Positions 34,312-45,851 of a stretch of DNA of 64,000 bases are shown one piece after another. This DNA comes from Solanum dulcamara (lineage: Eukaryota > Streptophyta > Magnoliopsida > Solanales > Solanaceae). Under the pieces are notes generated by a model. The model ran no database searches. It saw nothing but the letters and a program-made list of their open reading frames with translations, and was not told the DNA's origin. The position numbers were made by a program, and so were the translations under genes. Position 1 is the stretch's first letter, and the number at the start of each line of letters is the position of its first letter. Location of the stretch: positions 81,728,001-81,792,000 of the forward strand of contig NC_077240.1 in assembly GCF_947179165.1 (NCBI RefSeq). Direction: 5' to 3'.

Positions 34312-36865
34312 CGCCGGTGTTTTTTTTTTCTATATTTTTTTTTGTTCTTTGCGGTGGATAAGATGAGTTGTGTTTACGTAGTGGTTACTGGGATCACATG
34401 TAAATTACATTTTATTTTATTTTTATGTATAATGATTAATTTCGTGTGATTTATGTTAATATTTTATTTTTATATAATAATTTTATTTTATTATTTACAC
34501 TAGCTTTTTATATAATAACTCTATTTTGTATTATTTTTTTATATTTTTTAAAAAATTTATTATTCAAATTATTGATGTGTGATATTATGTAACGACAGAA
34601 TGATACAATATATATTAATTAAAATAATATTGTACGATATGATATAACATAATATAATATAATACGAAATAATATGAAGCAAATACATAACAATTATCCA
34701 AACAGAGTATGGAAAACCAACTTTTCAAAATGATATTCTAACATTAATTTTCTCCTATAATATTTATCTAAATTATATAGAAATATTTTGAGACGATATA
34801 TTTTGCTTATTTTTAAAAAATCTAGAAAATAAATACAAAAAATTCACTTATTTTTCAAAAAAATATATATAGTGTAAATAACTAAATGTGTGTTTTTTTC
34901 ACACCTAATTAGTACTATATTAATAAATATAAGATATACATATATATATTATTTTAATTATAATTCAATGACATGATTTATACTTAAACTTTTAATTATT
35001 AAAATTAAATTATTTAATTTAATATAAAATTTAGTAGGTGTAAGTATTTATTTAGTGTCCCACGTGAGGAATGAGTGAGGAAAAAGACACCTTAATAAAA
35101 TAAGGTTAGATATTTAACATAATGGAGGGGATGAAAGGCAATAATTTACAAGGAAAAGTATGACTTCAAAGCAAAGCTCCATGATGTTGACTTATCAATA
35201 CCTTTTATTAAACACTTCGATTCATATTGTTTTTTAAAAAAAGATATATGTGTTTATATATGTTATTATTATGTAGATAAATTGATTTATATTTGTAAAC
35301 TTTTTCTAATGGAGTTAAAATTTAAAAATTGATACTAAAAAAATTTAATTATTTGCGCAAATCGCCCATGTTCAAAGTTTTTGGTCATACGGTCCATTTT
35401 GAATTTAAACTACTAAATATAACTAGCATGACCAAGAAGATTATAATAGAGTAATAAATATTTTTTTAATTTTAATTAAAGACATTAAATTCGAGTTTAT
35501 ATATGAAATCATCTTGATTAAGAAATTATTTGTCCCTTCTAATCATACATATTTGAATTTAATTAAATTTAAATATGAATATCAAAAATCAGGAAAAAAA
35601 ATTAATAGAAGATCCTCTAGATATTGACTAACATCTCTTCAATTCGTACACAAAGCATGATAATATATATATGTATATAATTTTTAAAAGATTTCGACTC
35701 AAATATCAATGTATATATTTAAAAAAATTAATATAAATATATTATTTGAATAAATTTTTAAGTTCGAATAATTCTGTAATTAAGCTTTTACGGTAAGAAT
35801 GGTCACTTCCACACAAGAAATTAAGAAAAATATTATAGATTCGAATAAATTCTTTTGTCCAAAATTATTTATAGGAAAAATTATATAATTCTACCGTCCT
35901 AAATAATTAACAGAATTTTATGTTAAATTATTTACGTATTACGATACGACTTGAAATAAATACACTATGGTGTGCTGCACATGTGATTGCATGTGGCAAT
36001 TTAAAAATCTAATTAATAGTCGTAAAATATTTGATCTGAATTTTCCAATTTTCCCATTACCTCTACATATTTTATATTTCTACAGTTTTTTTTTTTTTAA
36101 TTTTATCTTAATTTAGCATAAAGTTTTAAAATAAAGAACTTTGTAGTCTTAAATTGTACATTATATCAAATATATCTACAATGTTATTTAATTTTGTAGA
36201 CTTAAATATGTTATATGAAAAATTAGAATTACGAAATTGCTAAAAAAGAAAAAAAAAGATATCTTTTTAAAAAACAAACTAAAAAAAAAGTAGTACAAAT
36301 AAATCGAAATGAAGCACTAGTTTTGTCCTGCTATAGAGGTAGATCTAGCATGTAATATACGAGTTTACAGGAATTCAATATTTTTTATTCAAATTTGATA
36401 CGCATTTTTTAAAAAATTCACTCAGTACTATCATAAATATAATTTAGATAGCAAACCCCGTTATTATTGTATATGCAAAAATTCATAAATTTAAATTTTT
36501 TCTTCTAATTCACATATATTGAAACGCGTAGGGTGTTATTTTATTATTTAAATACCAAATAATAGAATTAAAATTTTCATTAAACAAGTTCAAATCATTA
36601 GTAAACATATAAAAAAATCAAGAATGTTCAACATTTATTATATATATAATAAAATATATTTTAACAATGAAAATAAACATTATAATTTTCTTTCTAAATA
36701 AATTCAGATACACCCCCTCGATCTTACCAAACTCCGTCCTACGATTACTATATATTATTCTACTAAGGAATCTTTTACTACTTGTAATATTAAAATCGTA
36801 TCTTTCCTCTTCTTTGCTCCATTGAAGCACCAACTTTCTTCTTCTATTTTTTTTTCTCTAAGAAG
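34312..36865. other. Spacer upstream of the ENT gene
   Basis: Promoter region for the minus-strand transporter on the left. The remainder is extremely AT-rich DNA with ATATAT runs and no gene, RNA or transposon end that I can support. Confidence 0.4.
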
Positions 36866-36951
36866 ATGGCTGATTTTGGGAACAATCTCTTAAAAAATAT
36901 AATACGAACTAGTAAGTTTAGATCGATTAGTTTTATTTAATGTATATATAT

Positions 36952-36989
<38 letters not shown>

Positions 36990-37740
36990 ATTTTTCTAAA
37001 TATTTTACCGTTTACTTTTTATATTTTGAATTAATTCTATTTTTTAAATCGGGTCTTATGACAGTTGTTATGGCTCCAGTATATACTACAGCTGGTTATA
37101 TTGCATACAGAACTGGACGTTGGTACATTTCCTCTTTTCTTTGATTTTGCTGGTTATATTTGCAGTTTATCGAGTACATGATTTAAATATTAAAAAAAGA
37201 AATTGGAGATCGAAAATTATAATGGAGGGTTAGAAGATAGTTGAGTATTATCTAGTTTCTTGATATATTTTTTTTTAAAAAAAATTATTGTCTTATATGT
37301 TTATGTTGTTATTGTTATAACTTAATTTGATCTTTATGTAATTATTAGTTGCTTTATTGGTCAAATAATGATAAAAATAACCTTATGTTTAGAAGTGAGT
37401 TCAAAATTGCTCATATTTTTAAATAAATTTTAATCCTTTTAAGTTTATTAGTATAAAAATATTTAACAAACTCTAACTGTGTTTGTAGAAGTATAGATTT
37501 TAGAATGACTAAATTGTGTAGCATTATAATTAGTGTGGAATGTTTTATTTGAGAATATTTAGGATGACTTTGTACTTCCATTTTCTTCCTAACATTTATA
37601 TGCATTGCCTTATATTTTTCTTCTTACTTAGTTATTGTTGTTCTTATAATTTTCATAGATCTAAAGAGATCCGACATTGGGGAGGACAAAAGGGTTTTGA
37701 TCAACCACCTAAATCGCGCCCCTTCTGGGCCTGGTGGTGA
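36866..37740 (+). CDS. Candidate microprotein gene, about 60 aa, three exons (tentative)
   Basis: Exon 1 (36866-36911) encodes MADFGNNLLKNIIRT and stops at a GTAAGT donor. Exon 2 starts at 37065 after TTATGACAG and encodes VMAPVYTTAGYIAYRTGR. A third stretch after TTTTCATAG (from 37660) can encode either SKEIRHWGGQKGF followed by DQPPKSRPFWAWW and a stop at 37740, or, in the frame a strict GT donor at 37119 would give, a different tail. The W-rich frame looks more protein-like but needs a two-base codon remainder that no canonical donor supplies, so the join is unresolved. A T/C-rich leader precedes the ATG, and the region lacks transposon features. I do not recognise the family; the middle segment is mildly hydrophobic. 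Confidence 0.4.
36944..36988. repeat. TA microsatellite in intron 1 of the candidate microprotein gene
   Basis: About 40 bp of alternating TA. Confidence 0.85.
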
Positions 37741-38391
37741 TTGCTTATTTTCGGTAATATAATGCAAATCTATTTGCATCAAGATTTGAATTATCTAGAT
37801 TCGAGTTCGAAATTTTATTACAATTTAGTGAATTTGTTGGATTTAAAATCTTTAATATATAGTTATTAACTGATTTTTAGTCAGCTAAACAAATTGAATT
37901 CACAAAAGTCTACATTGCGTATGCTACACCCACCCTAATGTGTTGTCCCAAATGAGATATTTTCCCTTCAACAAAGATTTGGAATTACTAACATTATTCA
38001 AGTTTTTCATTATTCAATTTCAATTATATACCTTACCATATGTGTTTTTCTCCTTATATGTCAATTATAATATTATTGTTGGCTGAAATTGTAATCAACA
38101 ACAATATGCATTTTCATCTCATTTATTACTTAATCATGATAAAGTATATTAATTTGATGCAAACAATTTTTTACTAAACAAGATTGTTTTTTTTTCTGAA
38201 AATCTTTTTTCATTTACGAGGAAAGGGAAAGTCCGAAAACCCCTAACAAGGAAAAGAAAAAACCACTTAAATGAAAGAATTGATTGTATTTCGTCGTTCT
38301 TTTCACTATGCAATTACAATAACATTAATCCTAAAATACACACAACAATAAAGTAAAATAAAATAATAGACAACATACTGAGGAAATTGTA
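37741..38391. other. Spacer between the microprotein candidate and the F-box gene
   Basis: Contains the 3' ends of both flanking genes, if the microprotein is real. No other signal. Confidence 0.4.
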
Positions 38392-39651
38392 TCATAGGAT
38401 TACACAATTACCATCTTGCTTAGTATTCTTTTTGCTAGTTGTATTCTCTAGCTTGTCATTTGCCTCAATTTCTATATTTGCAATTGTAGCCACATTTTGT
38501 CCAATTGGAGTAGTTGATTCAACTATAATTGGGTCAACCCAAATCAAACTCTCCATATAAGAAGTCACATAAGGAACTCCAATTCCATTTGCCCAAATCC
38601 CAAAATCTTCAAATTCTTCATTTTCATGATCATACAAAAACACATTTTTGTTTATGTACACAATTGCCTCTGCACCATAATCCAACACTCTCAAGGGTAT
38701 TATAGGCCCGGACAACTCTTCATCCATCCTTGTCACGTATAACTTCATCCACGACTCTTCTATTCCGTATTCTTTCATTAACCAAATCTCGATATTTAAA
38801 ACACTATTATCGACCGATGAAGTCGATTTTGCACAAACGGAGAGTGATCCATGCAACGAGCTTATACAATTGGCTTCCCGTTCTGTAGGGTTCGGGAGCC
38901 AAAATTCATGAAACACTTCTTTCGCCACGTCGAATGAAACGATCGGTAACCTTCTTGGACGAATTTTTCCGTATTCGCGCTGCGTAAGCCAATGGATGCA
39001 CCCATTGAAGAAAATCGTGTCCCCTCGGACGTAATAATACTGTGAAGGAAAACAATCCCCGATTTTTTTCCAGGAATCATGATTTAAACTATACACCTCA
39101 ACTTCTGACCATTGTTTCTTTTCATTTTTTAATCTATTGTCAATGTAAGTAATTTTTACCATTTTGTGATCGCCACGACCATCGAAACCGAACCCGTAAT
39201 TAGGCGCGTGCCTCTGACGTTCCGGGGAGAACCTTGAATTGGGCAACGCCCTATATTTCCTCATCGACGGGTTCCATAAATTGATTTCTTTTTTACCGTG
39301 TAAGAAGTTAGTGAGGAAACAAATTAGTCCGTTACACGAACCCACCAATTCATAGGTACATTGCTTTGTGTTTGTTACGGGGAAGCCCGGATGAATTAGC
39401 TCGTCGCACGGGCTTCCCGCGTAACACCACGATCGAAGCCCCTCGTTGGGATATAATTGGTACACAATTTGGAAAAGACGCAAATTCTTGCTAACGATAT
39501 CCATTTTCGTTCGATGTGTGTCGATGAAAATTGGATCGTCGATTAGAGTACGCCATGATTTACAAACGGATCGAAATCGAACGAGAGGTTTCACGGGTAA
39601 ATGCAATAAAATCTTGTTTATGATTTGATCTGTGTATAATGATTTCTCCAT
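38392..39651 (-). CDS. F-box protein with F-box-associated (FBA) domain and C-terminal CVIL
   Basis: Single exon, 419 aa. The F-box is at about residues 7-48 (LPVKPLVRFRSVCKSWRTL), followed by an FBA/kelch-like region: LVGSCNGLICF near 105, NPSMRKY, YGFGFDG, and the VYSLNHDSWKKIG segment. Such proteins are substrate receptors of SCF ubiquitin ligases; the F-box binds SKP1/ASK and the FBA part binds the target, which is unknown here. The C-terminus is unusual: after an acidic to polar linker comes KKNTKQDGN and then CVIL and the stop codon, fitting a CaaX prenylation box, with Leu in the last position favouring geranylgeranyl transfer. The first ATG is used; it opens directly into the F-box. 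Confidence 0.92.
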   Translation of the reverse strand: MEKSLYTDQIINKILLHLPVKPLVRFRSVCKSWRTLIDDPIFIDTHRTKMDIVSKNLRLFQIVYQLYPNEGLRSWCYAGSPCDELIHPGFPVTNTKQCTYELVGSCNGLICFLTNFLHGKKEINLWNPSMRKYRALPNSRFSPERQRHAPNYGFGFDGRGDHKMVKITYIDNRLKNEKKQWSEVEVYSLNHDSWKKIGDCFPSQYYYVRGDTIFFNGCIHWLTQREYGKIRPRRLPIVSFDVAKEVFHEFWLPNPTEREANCISSLHGSLSVCAKSTSSVDNSVLNIEIWLMKEYGIEESWMKLYVTRMDEELSGPIIPLRVLDYGAEAIVYINKNVFLYDHENEEFEDFGIWANGIGVPYVTSYMESLIWVDPIIVESTTPIGQNVATIANIEIEANDKLENTTSKKNTKQDGNCVIL

Positions 39652-40893
39652 CTAAATTTGCCACCTTCATAAAAGATTTTTTTTATCGTTGTCCCTTAAA
39701 AGTTATGGAATAATATGTATTCAGATGGTTCCTTCAGATTTAATGTCTCTATCAAAAAAACAATTCTTCATCGGATCGATACTAATTTATATGGTAGAAT
39801 TTTTGGGGGAAAGAAGAAGATTAGTTAGATTATTATGAAATTCACATATGTAAAAAAGATGTGTGAGAAGAATATTGGTTTTGCTGAATTTTAGCTTTCT
39901 TTTGTTGAGTTTTAAGATAAGTTTTGAGCAAAATGTTTCTTGTTGATAATACTAACAATTATGTGAGGCTATCAAATTAATTTCTTGTTGTATGACAAAT
40001 GTAAGGGAGATAATATTTTCAACATGAAATTGGCGAATTCATAATTGTACCAACAAAAAAAACTTTTGGAGGAAAATAAGCATTATTATTTGAAAAGGCT
40101 GCAAAGGAATAATATGATTTAAACTGTTTTATTTTTAAATTGGGTTCGAGCTGTGGCAAGAGAGCGTTTTTTCTGTAAAAAAAATCCTATGCAAGAATTT
40201 AAATTAATTAGGTCAATAAGTTTCGAATATTCAAATAGTTATTATTTTTTAAGGATTTTAATATTTCTATTCATGCTAAAACAATCTCCCGCCTAGCCGC
40301 TCGAACCATATTCCTTTATAAACTTCATTGATATTTAACAACAACAATAACAACATACCCAATGCAATCCCAAATTAGGAATTTGAGGAAGATAGAATGT
40401 ATGTAGATCTTATCCTACTTCGTGGAGATAGAAATAGTAGTGTTTTCAAAAGGCTCTCGACTCAAATAACCATATTAAAATAGTTCGAAAAGGAAAAATA
40501 TAAAAACAAAGAGAACATAACAAATATAGAGGAAAACATTACAAAGCATTGAGAAAAAAAGGAATAGTAACAATAGTTTGATTATATACAAATTATACTT
40601 ACTAAACTTTACATAAAAAATTAAATATAAGCTCACCATAAATGAAAATGAAGAGTGAAAGGAAACAAAAAATTGGTTGGCCAACCAACTAAAATGGGAT
40701 CCTATGCATGACTTTTGACTAAATCCTCCCACAAAATTCTCCATTTTTCAACCACCACCACCTTCCCAAATGAACAAAAAAAAAAACACTAATAAGGAAA
40801 TGGAAAAAACTACTAAAACCAAAATCTTTTTCCTTTGTTATGTAAAATTGCTTTGAGGGAAAGGAAAAAACATAAAAAGGTTTGAAATGAGAA
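39652..40893. other. Divergent promoter interval between F-box and TBL genes
   Basis: The F-box gene starts leftwards and the TBL gene rightwards, so both promoters lie here. A reversed SINE/RTE tail is at 40338-40466. Nothing else recognised. Confidence 0.45.
40338..40466 (-). repeat. TS-like SINE/RTE tail, reversed
   Basis: ACAACAACAATAACAACATA followed by CCCAATGCAATCCC and TAGATCTTATCCTACTTCG is the reverse complement of the family seen forward at 44.4, 44.9 and 63.7 kb (GGTCTAT..GAAACAAC..TCTCTACC..TTACACTGGGTTTGTTG). Confidence 0.6.
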
Positions 40894-42673
40894 ATGGATA
40901 CAATAAATCCATTGAAAGACCAACCTCATTCAATTCCCTTGAGGAAGTTATTGCTTTGGGCTTTGTATGCACTTCTTCCTATAATTACTATTTTTCACTT
41001 AATTGCCTATCCTTTTCCCCTCTCACTTTCTCAATCTAAACAATCATTAGCCATCACCACCTCTTCTTCAACTCCATCAAAAGGTACAATACATAAAATC
41101 AAAGGTATTTTTGTACATCTATATATGTTTTTCGGATTTATACTGACGATATCTATTAGTTGAAAATATGTTTTAATCCTGTGAGCATTTTTAAGATAGA
41201 TCATATGCTTTGTATGAGTCATTTAGACTTTCATAGATTTATATGTGTAGAAGATATACAAAATGTGTAATAGTAACTTTTATTTGTATTTGTATTGTAT
41301 TGATTTTAAGATAAGTTTATATAGGTCCTATGCTTTTTGAGAGTCGTTTATATATCTTTTCAGAGATTTACACATAAGAAAAGTTCTAGTATAGTGGTAT
41401 ACCGAGTTCAAAAATGTTTTAGGTCACAAGTCCAAATCTTAGGTTTTACATTACTATTATTTTTTTGAAACCTGGTATGAATTCTGGTTTCGCCACTATA
41501 TATATATGTTTTTCCCATAATTGTATGCACTTATATTGATAATGTTTTACATCAAAAGCTCATCCTTTTTGTGCAGAAATAGGAAATGCTAGTGTAGAAA
41601 TTTCATGTGACTATAGCAATGGCAATTGGGTTCACGACAAGTTAGGCCCTTTGTACACAAAATGTGACACTATCAAAGAGGGACAAAATTGCATAACACA
41701 TGGAAGACCTGATAATGACTATCTTTATTGGAGATGGAAGCCAAAAAATTGTCAACTTCCAAGATTTGATCCAAAAAAATTTCTTCAACTATTTAAAAAC
41801 AAGAATTTAGCATTTGTTGGTGATTCACTAGCTAGAAATCAATTGGAATCATTACTTTGTATGTTATCCACTTTTAGTCCTCACGACTTAGTTTTTAGTC
41901 ATGGTGAGGAAAATAAGTTTAGGAAATGGTATTTTCCTTCACATAATGTGAATGTATCAATATATTGGTCACCTTTTCTTGTTAAAGGGGTTGAAAAATC
42001 AGACAAGACATACTATAACACACTGTTTTTGGACTCTGTTGATGAGAAATGGGCTATTGATTTAGGACAAATGGATTTGGTTGTGTTTTCATTTGGACAT
42101 TGGTACTTGCATTCAGCTGTTTATTATTATGGTGACAAAGTGCTAGGTTGTCATTCTTGTTCTGGTTTGAATTACACTGAGGTTGGATTTTATGATGTTT
42201 ATGGCAAGGCATTTGAGACAACTTTTAAGACAATAATTGATAGGAGGGGAGGCAAAAACAAAAATGCTGGAATACTTGATGTGATTGTGACAACATTTTC
42301 ACCAGCACATTTTGAAGGTGAATGGGACAAGTATGGGGCATGTTCTAAGACAAAGCCTTATGATGCAAAGGAGAAAGAGAAGCTTGAATGGATGGACGCG
42401 GAGATGAGGGAAACATCGATAAAACAAGTGAACATTGCGAAAAAGGAAGCTGCTCATGGGAAGAACGTGAGGTTTGAGGTTGTGGATGTGACTAAGTTGG
42501 CGTATTTGAGACCGGATGGTCATCCGGGACCTTATATGCATCCTTTTCCATTTGCTAACAGGATTGAGGAACGCGTACAGAATGATTGTGTTCATTGGTG
42601 TTTGCCAGGGCCTATCGATACGTGGAACGAGATTTTGATGCAAATGATCAAGAAAATGGACAGCCCAATTTAG
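40894..42673 (+). CDS. Trichome birefringence-like (TBL) polysaccharide O-acetyltransferase
   Basis: Two coding exons, 40894-41104 and 41577-42673, 435 aa; an alternative donor at 41084 gives 428 aa in the same frame. Short cytosolic N-terminus, signal anchor at about 22-42 (LLLWALYALLPIITIFHLIA), then the TBL domain starting CDYSNGNWV and the DUF231/PC-esterase domain. The GDS motif (LAFVGDSLARNQ, Ser154) and DCVHWCLPGP (Asp407, His410) supply the catalytic Ser-His-Asp set; W-R-W-K-P and Cys pairs are present. It is a Golgi type II membrane enzyme that transfers acetyl groups to cell-wall polysaccharides. By overall sequence it fits the TBL19-27 clade containing the xyloglucan acetyltransferase AXY4/TBL27, but the substrate is an inference. 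An antisense ORF at 42299-42733 is a shadow. Confidence 0.92.
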
Positions 42674-43872
42674 TGAAGAAAGTTTACTTTTACTAGTCAC
42701 TATGTATGATGATTTTTTCAGATTCTTGTCCATTGGGGATTTTTTTTGTTCCCATGGAGAGCCAAAGAAAGAAATTCAGATTTGTGCCACGTAGGGTTCA
42801 TAAAAGGAGAAATGCACGCTACCAAGAGTTTCTCCATTTCTGTGAGCTAAAACTCGAGATTTTTGGTTAAGAGTTGAGAGATCTCCTCTTATCCATTCCA
42901 CTATATCCCTAGGTGGTTCGTGTAATTCTTTTTTTATTGCTTGGACAGAATAATGTGAAAGAATAGAAGATTTAGATTTTGAAGAAATGTAGAATCTAGA
43001 GATTTTCTTTATATTATGATTTGCTTGATATGGAACTTCCAGATTTGTAACTAATTCATGTCATTGTAACTATTAGTTGGTCACATTTTAATACCATCAT
43101 GTTAAAGTTATACATTATTGTTTAAATTGTTAGACCAATCTAAATTTATCAAATTTTCAAACATAAGTGTCAAAAGTTTGGCATTATATGTCTAAACTTC
43201 ACATAAAAATATATGAAGTTTGCTTGCTTCCAAACGTACTTGTAGTTAGACTTTGACAATCCAAACTTTATATATGTATATCTAAACTCCAGTCTCATGC
43301 GTGTGAAGTATGGTCGTTTAAAATCGAACAAAATTGATTAGTCGAATCGAAAAGAAGTTATTGATTTATCGATAATAGGTTATTGGTTCAATAATTTTGA
43401 TAATGATTTAATTTTTTTTAATTATCGAATTATCGGTTCTTAATGATCTGAGGTTTTATCTTAAAGGGTACTGATAATCTACCATTCGGTAGATAAAGTC
43501 CTTGACTTAAGACTTAGTTTCATACTTTTGTTTCTGGATGTCTCAAACTCTCGATTATTCTACAATGTGTTAGTGTTTTTTTTTTCAAGATGCAATCTGT
43601 CAACTTATATGCATGATTCATTTAGTTTGTTATTTTGTTTCTCAGTGAATTTCAATGATTTTTTTTTTGTGTGTCAAAAGTATTAACGATTAAACCGATA
43701 ATTAAATTGATAACGATTAAGAATAGATAAACCGATAAAATCAATATTTTAATAATTTTATAAGGCTTTAATATGTCTACGAATTGATAAGCCATAAAGT
43801 CAAACCCAATCGATACAAAGTTGTGAAGTTGATTTAAAGGGGCTAAAATTAGAAACTTTGGCTATGCCTTAA
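42674..43872. other. Spacer downstream of the TBL gene
   Basis: TBL 3' UTR, then AT-rich DNA containing short repeated words such as GATTAA.CGATAA between 43330 and 43760. No gene or clear transposon end. Confidence 0.4.
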
Positions 43873-44411
43873 ATGACTCCTAAAAGTGGGTATTTGTGCA
43901 CTTCATACCCCTTTTCTTTCATAAAAATCCTCTTTTTTTTCTACAAACTCTCTTCGCACTTTGTTCTTCAAGCTGTCCAAGATTTGGCGCAATTTCATCA
44001 ATTAATTGAAGGTAATGTCATTTTCATTTCTGCATATATATTAGCTAAACACAATGATTTTGAATTAAGTTACCCCATTTTTGTTGATTTTCCAAAATTA
44101 GGGTTCTAATTTTTGGTGTAGTATTTTGATTTTTCTTCATTTTAATGTTATTGAAGCTTCTAATCTTTGAACTGTTCATATATTTATGCAGCGAAGATTC
44201 TTGATTTGTCTGGAAACACAATAGGAGGAATTAATTTTAGCTTTTTTTTTTTACTCAAAGATTGGATTTTTAAGGCAAAAGGGAAGAAGAATCCAGTGTA
44301 ACATTCTTAACTATACTAGTCTCGAGCTGGAATTAAAGTATTTTACTTTTTGTTCCGTAATAAGTGGCTCCAAAGTAAATAATTTTACGTACTGCGTCCG
44401 GCCTTCCCTGG

Positions 44412-44595
44412 AGCTTTAGTGCACGGGGCTTTCCTTTTTGTGTTCTTACTTTGGTAACGTTTCTTTTGAAAAGAGGGTCTATGATAAACAACATCTCTAC
44501 CCACAAAGGTAGGGGTAAGTTGTGTGTATGTCCTACCTCCTGGACTTGCTTGTGGGTGATTACACTAGGGTTGTTGTTATGCTCAGCTCAACAAT
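44412..44595 (+). repeat. TS-like SINE, unit 1
   Basis: GCTTTAGTGCACGGGGCTTT, then GAGGGTCTATGATAAACAAC, TCTCTACCCACAAAGGTAGG, GATTACACTAGGGTTGTTG, ending in GTTGTTATG. Followed directly by a truncated Stowaway (44604-44760). Confidence 0.6.
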
Positions 44596-44603
44596 GGAGA
44601 GAA

Positions 44604-44760
44604 AAGGAATACTCCATCTGTTTCAATTTATTTGTTGGTTTTGACTTGACATAGAGTTGTAAGAAAAAAAAAGAAAACTATTGAATTTTGTGCTTTTAAA
44701 CATGTATTGTGAAAGTTAGAATTATAGAGGATTCTTTTTGAAATGGACTATAAATGCACC
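44604..44760. mobile_element. Truncated Stowaway MITE, unit 1
   Basis: Left end TACTCCATCTGTTTCAATTT, interior like the complete element at 45020-45265; the right inverted repeat is missing. Confidence 0.55.
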
Positions 44761-44779
44761 GCATTCAATTGAGCCTTGT

Positions 44780-45005
44780 GGTCTGGCCCTTTTCTGGACC
44801 TCACACATAGGGGAGGTTTAATGCACTTGGCTGCCCTTTTTATGTTCTTGCTTCGATAATATGTTTTTTGATTCGAGTTGAGGGTCTATTGGAAACAACA
44901 TCTCTACCTCACAAAGATAGGGGTAAAGTCTGCCAACATCCTACCCTCCCCAGAATCACTTGTTGGATTACACTAGGTTTGTTGTTGTTATGCTGCTCAA
45001 CAATG
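44780..45005 (+). repeat. TS-like SINE, unit 2
   Basis: GTTTAATGCACTTGGCTGCC, GAGGGTCTATTGGAAACAAC, TCTCTACCTCACAAAGATAG, TACCCTCCCCAGAATCAC, GGATTACACTAGGTTTGTTG plus TTG repeats. Confidence 0.65.
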
Positions 45006-45019
45006 GGAGAAAAGGAATA

Positions 45020-45265
45020 CTCCCTCCGTTTCAATTTATTTGTATGGTTTTAACTTGACACGGAGTTTAAGATAGTAAAGAAGACTTTTGAGTTTTGTGG
45101 TTTTAAACTAAAGGTATATAGAATGTACCAAAAAATGCCATCTTGTGATTTTAAACATGTCATGTGGAAAGTTAGAACTAAGGAGTTGCTAAAAAAAGGA
45201 AAGAGGCATTCTTTTTGAAATGGACTAAATAGGAAAGTAAGATAAACAAATTGAAATTGAGGGAG
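45020..45265. mobile_element. Stowaway MITE, unit 2 (complete)
   Basis: Left end CTCCCTCCGTTTCAATTTAT, right end AAATTGAAATTGAGGGAG, flanked by TA at 45018-45019 and 45266-45267. 246 bp. Confidence 0.8.
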
Positions 45266-45851
45266 TATATTGTCTGAAAATAGAACAGAACATGGAGTTG
45301 TTGTTGGCTGTGTTTTGTATGATTGAAGTCATTTTCTAGAATGATTGATTTTTCTAGTGATTGGGTACCAGAGAATGTTTTTCTTCAAAAAGGGAAACGA
45401 GTCTCCCGATCAAAAGTATTTTCCGTACAGCTAACGTAACTTTTAGCTTCATGTTTCGTGATCCAACTAACACTTGTTAACACATGTTTCATGTTACAAA
45501 ATTTGGGGACGTTATGTATATACATGCATGCATGGTTCTGTTGAGTTAAAAAAATTAAAGAAAGTTTTTTTGTGTTTCTTACTTTTTAGTTTTACAGGAA
45601 TGCGTCAAGTCTGAGGGAAGTCCCATGTAATGAATAGCTTGTTTCATGCATGTTCTCTTGCAATATTGACAAGCACGACATATCTGCCTTGAAGAGTTCA
45701 ATTTCTGGAATTCTGGTGCTATCTTGGAGGATGAGCTTTTGCACATGCTTGAATTAGAAAGTTGATTTTGACTTGTTTCTGGACAGAATTAGCATCTAAC
45801 AAGTGTAGTGGTGATAGTTCTCTTTCACGGAAGTTTGATCCTATTCCAATA

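Larger units (their letters stand above)
43900..45851 (+). other. RNase H gene 5' leader exons and introns, with repeats
   Basis: A probable leader exon ends at 44011 (GAAG|GTAATG); another begins at 44192 after TTTATGCAG; a third begins at 45598 after TTTTACAG. The region contains two successive SINE plus Stowaway composites. From 45630 an ATG opens a 20-codon leader-like peptide (MNSLFHACSLAILTSTTYLP) that ends in TGA. A further targeting-like stretch follows in other frames, so the N-terminus appears disrupted or mis-spliced in my reading. Confidence 0.45.

Noticed and set aside
42299..42733. 144-codon minus-strand ORF
   Set aside because: Lies antisense to the TBL catalytic exon, whose frame, GDS and DxxH motifs are clear; it is a shadow.
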